64,000 nucleotides of DNA. It comes from Halichoerus grypus (lineage: Eukaryota; Chordata; Mammalia; Carnivora; Phocidae). A model generated the notes under the pieces. That model did no database searches, had not been told where the DNA came from, and was given only the letters and a program-made list of their open reading frames with translations. Both the position numbers and the translations under genes were made by a program. The stretch spans positions 60,785,850 to 60,849,849 of the forward strand of contig NC_135714.1 of the NCBI RefSeq assembly GCF_964656455.1, given 5' to 3'. Position 1 is the stretch's first letter, and every line of letters starts with the position of its first letter. Below, piece by piece: positions 58,331 to 64,000 of this stretch.

Positions 58331-58807
58331 CCACTAGGTGACTGTAACTTTGGTCATTGCTCTGGAATGTTCCTGATGGTGCTGCCAGTTTTCATTGCCC
58401 ATAGGTATGATATTTTTGTAAATGCCCCCATGTATGCTTTCACAAATTAAAAATGCTTTTTTGCTGTGCTGGAATTGAAAACAAATAGCTAGTCTCTCAT
58501 GGAAAGAGGAGTATTGGGAATTCAGGAGTTACTATTGTTAAAGTGCCCAGGATGAGAACTACATGGTTAAGCATGGAGTATTATTGTTCTTGGTTGCCAC
58601 TGAATCCTTGGGGAGCAACACAAGGATCAAACAGAGATTGAGGATCAAACAGAGAAAAGTGGAAAGTCTCTTTTTCATACTACTCTGAGATCTGTTATGC
58701 CTTTGAGAAAGAAAGAAAAAAGATTTCAAAGTGTTTAAAATGAGCCATTCCTAACCTGTTTGCTAGAAAAGAGAAAGAAGAAAATTCAGTGACAGTTAAA
58801 AATTTAA

Positions 58808-59020
58808 ATCGGTAGTTCTCAACCAAGGTGATTTGACCTCCCAGGGGACAGTTGACAAGATCTAGAGACATTTGTGGTGGTCACAAGTTAAGGGGTGCGC
58901 TACCGGCATCCAGAAGATAGAGGCCAGGGATGTTGCTGAACAATGTGCAAAGCACAGGACAGTCCCCATAACAAAGGATCGTCTGGCCCAAGTGGTGCCA
59001 AGGTTGAGAAACCCTGAGTT
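58808..59020 (+). repeat. MER5A (hAT-Charlie non-autonomous transposon)
   Basis: It starts cggtagttctcaaccaaggt and ends ggttgagaaaccctg, forming inverted ends. The inside follows MER5A: cccaggggacagttgacaag, gatagaggccagggatgttg, gcacaggacagtccccataa. Confidence 0.95.
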
Positions 59021-59764
59021 AAATAATGGCTGGTGGGAGCGGCAGGTGGTTATTATTCAACATGGACTGTCTCTTTCAGCAGGGTATTAGCCTTCCCATT
59101 GCTTTTTGAGAATTGAAATTACTTTCCTCAGTTTGTATAGAGAAAAAACGGGTATACCTTCTTATGGGCTTAGTCTGGGCTGTCTGCTTCGTACATAAGT
59201 CTCATATTGCCAGGCGGCGATTCGGTCCAAAAAATCATCAGGCCAGTTGCTGGGGTGATTGTGGGTAGGAAAAATCAATAACCAGATTGACTAAAGTGTT
59301 GGCTTTTCAAACTGGTTGGTTGAGTGCTCTGTGGACATGCAGCTCTTTTGTGGCCACAAAGGGCAGAGTAGGGGAGAGAGGCGAGGAAGGGCCTCCACAT
59401 TTCAAGGCTCCCCTTTACGGAAAGGGAAAGGTGGCTCGTCAAGGGCTTGCCAAGCATGAAGCCATCCAGGAGCGGTCACAGAACCTTCTTTCTGTTCTTT
59501 CTTCTCTGTTCTCCTTGATTGCCTTTATTTCACAAACTGTTTCTTGACTACTTTCCAACCCAATTCCTGTGCTAAGCACTGCTCATGAGGCAAAAAAACT
59601 CAGGTGGTTCTAAGAATAGCTAAAAGAAAATTACAGAGACCTGTAGATTGTCATGCTATCTCAGAAAGGAAAAGGTGGACAAAGGGCTTCTCCCCCAGAT
59701 TTTAGGTATTTATATCTTATGAGGTGTAAAATTAAGCCACATTTTGCTATGCATTTGTGTCTTT

Positions 59765-59960
59765 TTTTAAAAAAAAGATTTTATTCATTTATTTGACAGA
59801 GAGAGACAGCGAGAGAGGGAACACAGCAGGGGGAGTGGGAGAGGGAGAAGCAGGCTTCCCGCGGAGCAGGGAGCCCGATGTGGGGCTCGATCCCAGGACC
59901 CTGGGATCATGACCTGAGCTGAAGGCAGACGCCTCATGACAGAGCCACCCAGGTGCCCCT
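59765..59960 (-). mobile_element. Carnivore SINE (SINEC)
   Basis: From the T-rich start via gacagagagagacagcgaga to gagccacccaggtgcccc. The flanks repeat aWttgtgtcttt (59753-59764 and 59963-59974, 11 of 12). The A box region is altered (gcctcatgacagagccac). Confidence 0.95.
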
Positions 59961-60294
59961 TTAATTGTGTCTTTATTGAAAACTGTAAAAAAGTATAAAT
60001 TCGTGATAACTGACTGCCATAGCCATATGTCAATTTTCTGGATTTTATTCTCTGTGGAAAGCTTTTGCTTTATCTTTGAAAGATGACCCAAGTCTGGGGC
60101 TTACTAATGGAGGTAGATTGGTAGATAGTAGGCAAAAGTAAAATTAATGACAGTAAATAAACTTATTTGTAGGAAATCGTTTTTAAGCAGAATCCCTCTT
60201 ATGCTGTAGGAAATCAAATTACTTTTCACTATGACGAATGTCATTACATCTTCTGATACTTCAGTGGAACTCCCTGAGCAAATATGATGTAAGA

Positions 60295-60532
60295 GCCAAG
60301 GGGGAGGGTCAGAAGCCAGACTGCCTGGATTCAGATCCTGGCTCTGACACCGACTTCCTAACACTGTGGAGCTTGGAGGAGACCACTTCTCTCCCAGTGC
60401 CTCAGTTCCATTATCGTCAAAACGAGAGTAATAGTATTTTCCTCAGAGGGTGATTATAAGGATTAAATGAGCTAATGCAAGTAACTAGCACATAGTGCTC
60501 GATATGTGTTATTTTTGTTAACATCATCATCA
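60295..60532 (+). repeat. MIR SINE, nearly full length
   Basis: Marks: gccagactgcctggattcag, atcctggctctgacaccgac, gtgcctcagttccattatcg, aaggattaaatgagctaatg and tagcacatagtgctcgatat. Confidence 0.94.
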
Positions 60533-60539
60533 CTTTGCA

Positions 60540-62260
60540 TTGTATTTTATTATTCTGTATTTGTACTGAGCAGGAGACTGATGGATGGGCCCACTGCAGC
60601 TTGCCCAAATCCAACGTGGTGTAAATGCACCAAACTTTGATCATCTTGTGTTCCTTGAGATGGTTATCTTTGAAAAATGCATACTTTGAAACTAACAGGA
60701 CTGAGATTTATTCATTTATAACTGAATCCTCTGGCTTTCTATGCAGTATCACCCCATGAAATATTGGAATAAGATCAGCATCTTAGATTCCTAAGGCTCA
60801 AATGCATTCCAGTCTTGAGGCAACTGGGGCTATATATTAGAATTTGAGCTTCTGATTGCCTTAGAAGAGGATGCTTTTAACTCTCCTAGCCAGTGGGATA
60901 CTCAGGAGTGTTGGATAGCTGCCCTTAGGAATGTTGAGATCAAATATATTCTGGCTACATTTATGTCAAGTTGCTGACATGTTATATTTACTGTCCCTAA
61001 AGGATAGAGTCAAAATGCTGTGCACAAATAGGTGGAGATGATTTTATAGCTTTGGTGTTTCAATTTTGTTTCCTAAGTGAAAACACATGATGGCTTTTGA
61101 GCTTAGCTACATCATTTAAGTATATCCCTCCTGCTTAGGATCTTGGCAGTATCTAAGTTGCCTGTGTGTTAGTCTAGTAAGGTGGTTGATCAGAATGATC
61201 TCTTGAAAGTCTGAATTTTCTTGTTAAAATGTTAAAGTGAGAATCATCCAAGGAATGCCTTGGAAGTACTAGAAATCACTGTTTTTTGAGGATTGATGTT
61301 AGTAATTGTTAGTGTGGGAGACTTTTGCAATCATAACCACCTCGAGCAGTATGGGCAGGGGAGAAGAAGGAGGGTGTAGAGATACTACGGTTGTCAGTTT
61401 TGTAAGACGAAAGTGACATCGCACTCAGAGTAAGAGATCTGGGAATTCTATTTTATTCATTCTAGATTGAATTTTGAATAAATGACTAATTATTTGTATG
61501 CACAAAACTAAGGATTTGCTTATCTATGAAACCAAAAATGTGAACTAGTTGATGTCTAAGGTACATTTTATCTCTTAACATGTCAAAATCAATCTAATGC
61601 GGCTTTTGGATAGGATTCCTCAAGGGGCAATGTAGATGCACGTTTTATTCAGTGCTGAACAAAGCCTTAATCGTAAACGTGAAACTGATTTTGATTTAAA
61701 TATCCTCTTCTACAATGCAAACGTGAGCTGTAAAAGTAATGTTGCCATGTTGATGACTATCAACATGGCAGCGGTACATGTGAAAAGACTGGTGTAGGCA
61801 GATAGATTGGCCCTATTTCACCCTGACTTCAACAGTGTAGACATAGCAGCAGAAATTATGGATTACAATAATCCTATTTAAGATATAATGAGCAAAAGGG
61901 AGAAATAATAAAGAGCTGCCCAAGTGCTTGGGGGCACTTTGCACTTTAGTTAAGTGATACCGATAGGGAAAACCGAGTGGAATTGACGAAAAAGGGAAAA
62001 ATATATTTTCAGGGGCATAAATCCCAGAGCAAAGAAAAAAAATAAGGAAAAGATGTAGGCTTTAAACAGATGGGAAAAAAAGTCCTTGTTTTCTAGAATG
62101 TATCTTTAAAGACATTTGGTAGACATTCTAATAGCTACGGTTGAATTTCTTTCTAATAATAAAATTTTTGATGCAGAATCATTCTTTATCATTTCAAATT
62201 TCCAAAAACTTGTTAAAGGCATGATATAATATATTTTAAACGAACAAGTATTCTTAAATA
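60540..62260. other. SHROOM3: AT-rich intron stretch, repeat-poor
   Basis: No repeat family is recognised in about 1.7 kb. It contains the perfect hairpin at 61743-61770. No exon is supported. Confidence 0.45.
61743..61770. repeat. Perfect 12-bp hairpin with a 4-base loop
   Basis: TGCCATGTTGAT (61743-61754), loop GACT, ATCAACATGGCA (61759-61770). It lies in apparently unique sequence. Confidence 0.93.
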
Positions 62261-62264
62261 TCCT

Positions 62265-62470
62265 GCTCACTACTGACTCTGCTGCTTACCAGAATAATGC
62301 AAGATGGCCACTCTGAATCTCCGTTTTCTTATCCGTGAAATGAGGGTAAAAAGCTCTGCCTGTAGAGATACCCAGGTTATTAATTTCATACATATACATT
62401 CAATTACATACATAGTATTGTACTGGGTAGCTGGCAGAAATCCAATAAATACTGCAGGGTCATGTGGATA
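62265..62470 (+). repeat. MIR SINE, diverged
   Basis: Marks: actctgctgcttaccagaat, tctccgttttcttatccgtg and aaatgagggtaaaaagctct. Confidence 0.7.
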
Positions 62471-62479
62471 GTGGTCTTA

Positions 62480-64000
62480 GTATGCCAAGCTGCGCCCAGA
62501 CTGCCACAATTTGCATATCTTTTACCCAATCAGTTTACTGAGCATCAATTTCAGAATCTGCAAAAATGATGGGAAGACTTTCAAGTGTGTGTGTTTGTCT
62601 GTGTCCATGTCTGTGAAATGTTTGAGCTTTGCAATCTACTAATAAAACATCGTGGGAAAAAGAAGATGCTACCCAGTGATAAAGGATTACTCGTCATCTC
62701 CCCCAGTGTTGTTGACTCTAAAACATCCGTTGCAACATTTCATCATTGTTTTCTCCCATTTCTGATTTTTCTGTTTTATAAAATTTTATAAAATGAAAAC
62801 TTAATTCAAGGCATGTTTTGTGGTCTTTCTGGATCTAGAAGATGAACAGGCCAAACTGGAAATAAACAAAGCCAGGAATCTTAAGCAAGAGGGTAGAGAC
62901 CTATTCACTCCCACTCTCTGAGGAATTTATGACCAGTAAAGTTCTCTAATGAGCACAGAATGAGAGCATTGCATCTTCTCTTAATTAGTTTGACAGATAT
63001 TCATTTAAATTTGAAAAGATTCCCAGGCTTGGGGTAGCAAAGGAAGGTTCTGAATTCCTTTTGCGCCTTAATTCTGTTTTTGTTGCGGTGGCTCTGGGGA
63101 ATGTCAACATCTGAAGACGAATAAAGCCCATGTCTTCATCCAGGGAGCTCCACATTTTCTATTTCTAAGTGCCGTGAACCACCATGCTTTGGCTTTGCAG
63201 CTGGGGAATCCAACACAAAGCACCAGGTTCTGCAAGAATACTGTTGGGCTTGGTTTCTATGGATTTTTTTTTTCTCATGCCTAACAAGGGGTAGGCTGGC
63301 CTTCAAGGGCCAGCTTTACATCAGAATGAGTCACTAATCTGATGCGCTAGTACACACCAAAATTGATGAATTCACTAAACAATGAATTGTTTTTATGCTC
63401 AGTACTTAAAACCATCATGGATATTAGGTTACCACCTGCCTTGGGTGATCCATGGAAATGAGTCATCAGGAAGTCATATATATTCCCTGTATGTATATAT
63501 ATATGTATGTGTATGTATACATATGGCCGTATATACCCTTTAACCAATAGTTACACTAACCTTTATCAGGGTTGTAAATTATGCCGACAGTGGCCATGAC
63601 TCCACCTTATCACGCCTTCCTCTAGCTGTTCCCTGGACGGTGCCCAGTTAAAGAGCACACAGGCGCTGCAGTCCACCCACCCTCATTGGCCTGGCCAGGC
63701 ACTGTGGGGCCAGCTGCGTAGGTCTTGAGAAGCGCCTTTTCACTATGCACACAAAGAAAGGCCCCTCCAGGATGGCTAGCTGTGCTCCTGACTGGATATT
63801 GCTATCAGGGAAATGTCTAAACACAGACAGTGTTGGGGGAAAGCACATTTGCCTGGTCTACCAAAGCTAAACGTTTAGCTCTTGAGCTTGTTCGTTCATC
63901 AGGTCAGTCCGGTCTACAATCCTTTGGCAATGTGTCCCATCCACACCTCCCACCACCACCATCTTCCCCACTGACTTAAAGCAGATTCCTTTGCTTTCTC
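62480..64000. other. SHROOM3: Intron sequence, little recognised
   Basis: Apart from a TA/TG microsatellite at 63478-63535 no repeat family or exon is clear. Confidence 0.45.
63478..63535 (+). repeat. (TA)n/(TG)n microsatellite
   Basis: Short imperfect run of tatata, tgtatg and tacata words. Confidence 0.8.

Larger units (their letters stand above)
20474..64000 (+). other. SHROOM3: 5' part of the long SHROOM3 intron after the PDZ exon
   Basis: No downstream SHROOM3 coding exon (the residues following VVRR, the large proline/serine-rich exon, ASD1 or ASD2) appears in the remaining 43.5 kb. The intron is therefore at least this long. It contains one CpG island with a consensus donor (45.3-45.7 kb), described separately. 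Confidence 0.75.

Noticed and set aside
1..64000. CRISPR array, bacterial or phage system, or retroviral genes
   Set aside because: No spaced identical repeats and no operon-like gene layout; the only retroviral-type sequence seen is a solo LTR without gag, pol or env.

Overview
The window is nuclear DNA of a carnivoran mammal. It contains ten copies of the tRNA-derived carnivore SINE (SINEC). Their 3' parts (CT-rich stretch, then a tail with repeated AAATA units) look like those of arctoid caniforms (bears, seals, mustelids) rather than dog or cat. The species cannot be fixed from the sequence. The rest of the repeat content is typical mammalian fossil material: MIR, L2, old L1, MER5-type hAT, a Tigger element and one MaLR-type LTR.

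Only one protein-coding exon is convincing. It lies on the + strand at 20319-20473 and encodes the second half of the PDZ domain of SHROOM3, the actin-binding scaffold that recruits Rho kinase for apical constriction. It has a good acceptor and donor and ends in a split codon. Everything before it reads as the 3' part of the upstream intron, and everything after it as the 5' part of a very long following intron. Exon 1, exon 3 and all later exons lie outside the window.

Layout. 1-5 kb: an old antisense L2 broken by two L1 pieces. 5-20 kb: MIR, L2 and SINE copies, an LTR inserted into a MIR, and a composite retroinsertion at 12.6-13.0 kb. 20.3 kb: the SHROOM3 exon. 21-45 kb: intron with scattered MIRs, a Tigger element, two L1 fragments, a microsatellite, five SINEs and a possible MEF2/E-box/TEAD enhancer near 32.0 kb. 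45.3-45.7 kb: a CpG island with Sp1 and NF-Y sites and a near-perfect splice donor at its 3' edge. This is the best candidate in the window for an undescribed functional element: an internal promoter and alternative first exon that would give a SHROOM3 transcript without the PDZ domain. 46-64 kb: intron with L2, MIR and SINE copies, microsatellites, a MER5A and two perfect hairpins.

No novel multi-gene system, CRISPR array, RNA gene or intact mobile-element gene was seen. Most long open frames are chance or repeat-derived. Repeat calls were made by eye against remembered consensus sequences, so their boundaries are approximate.
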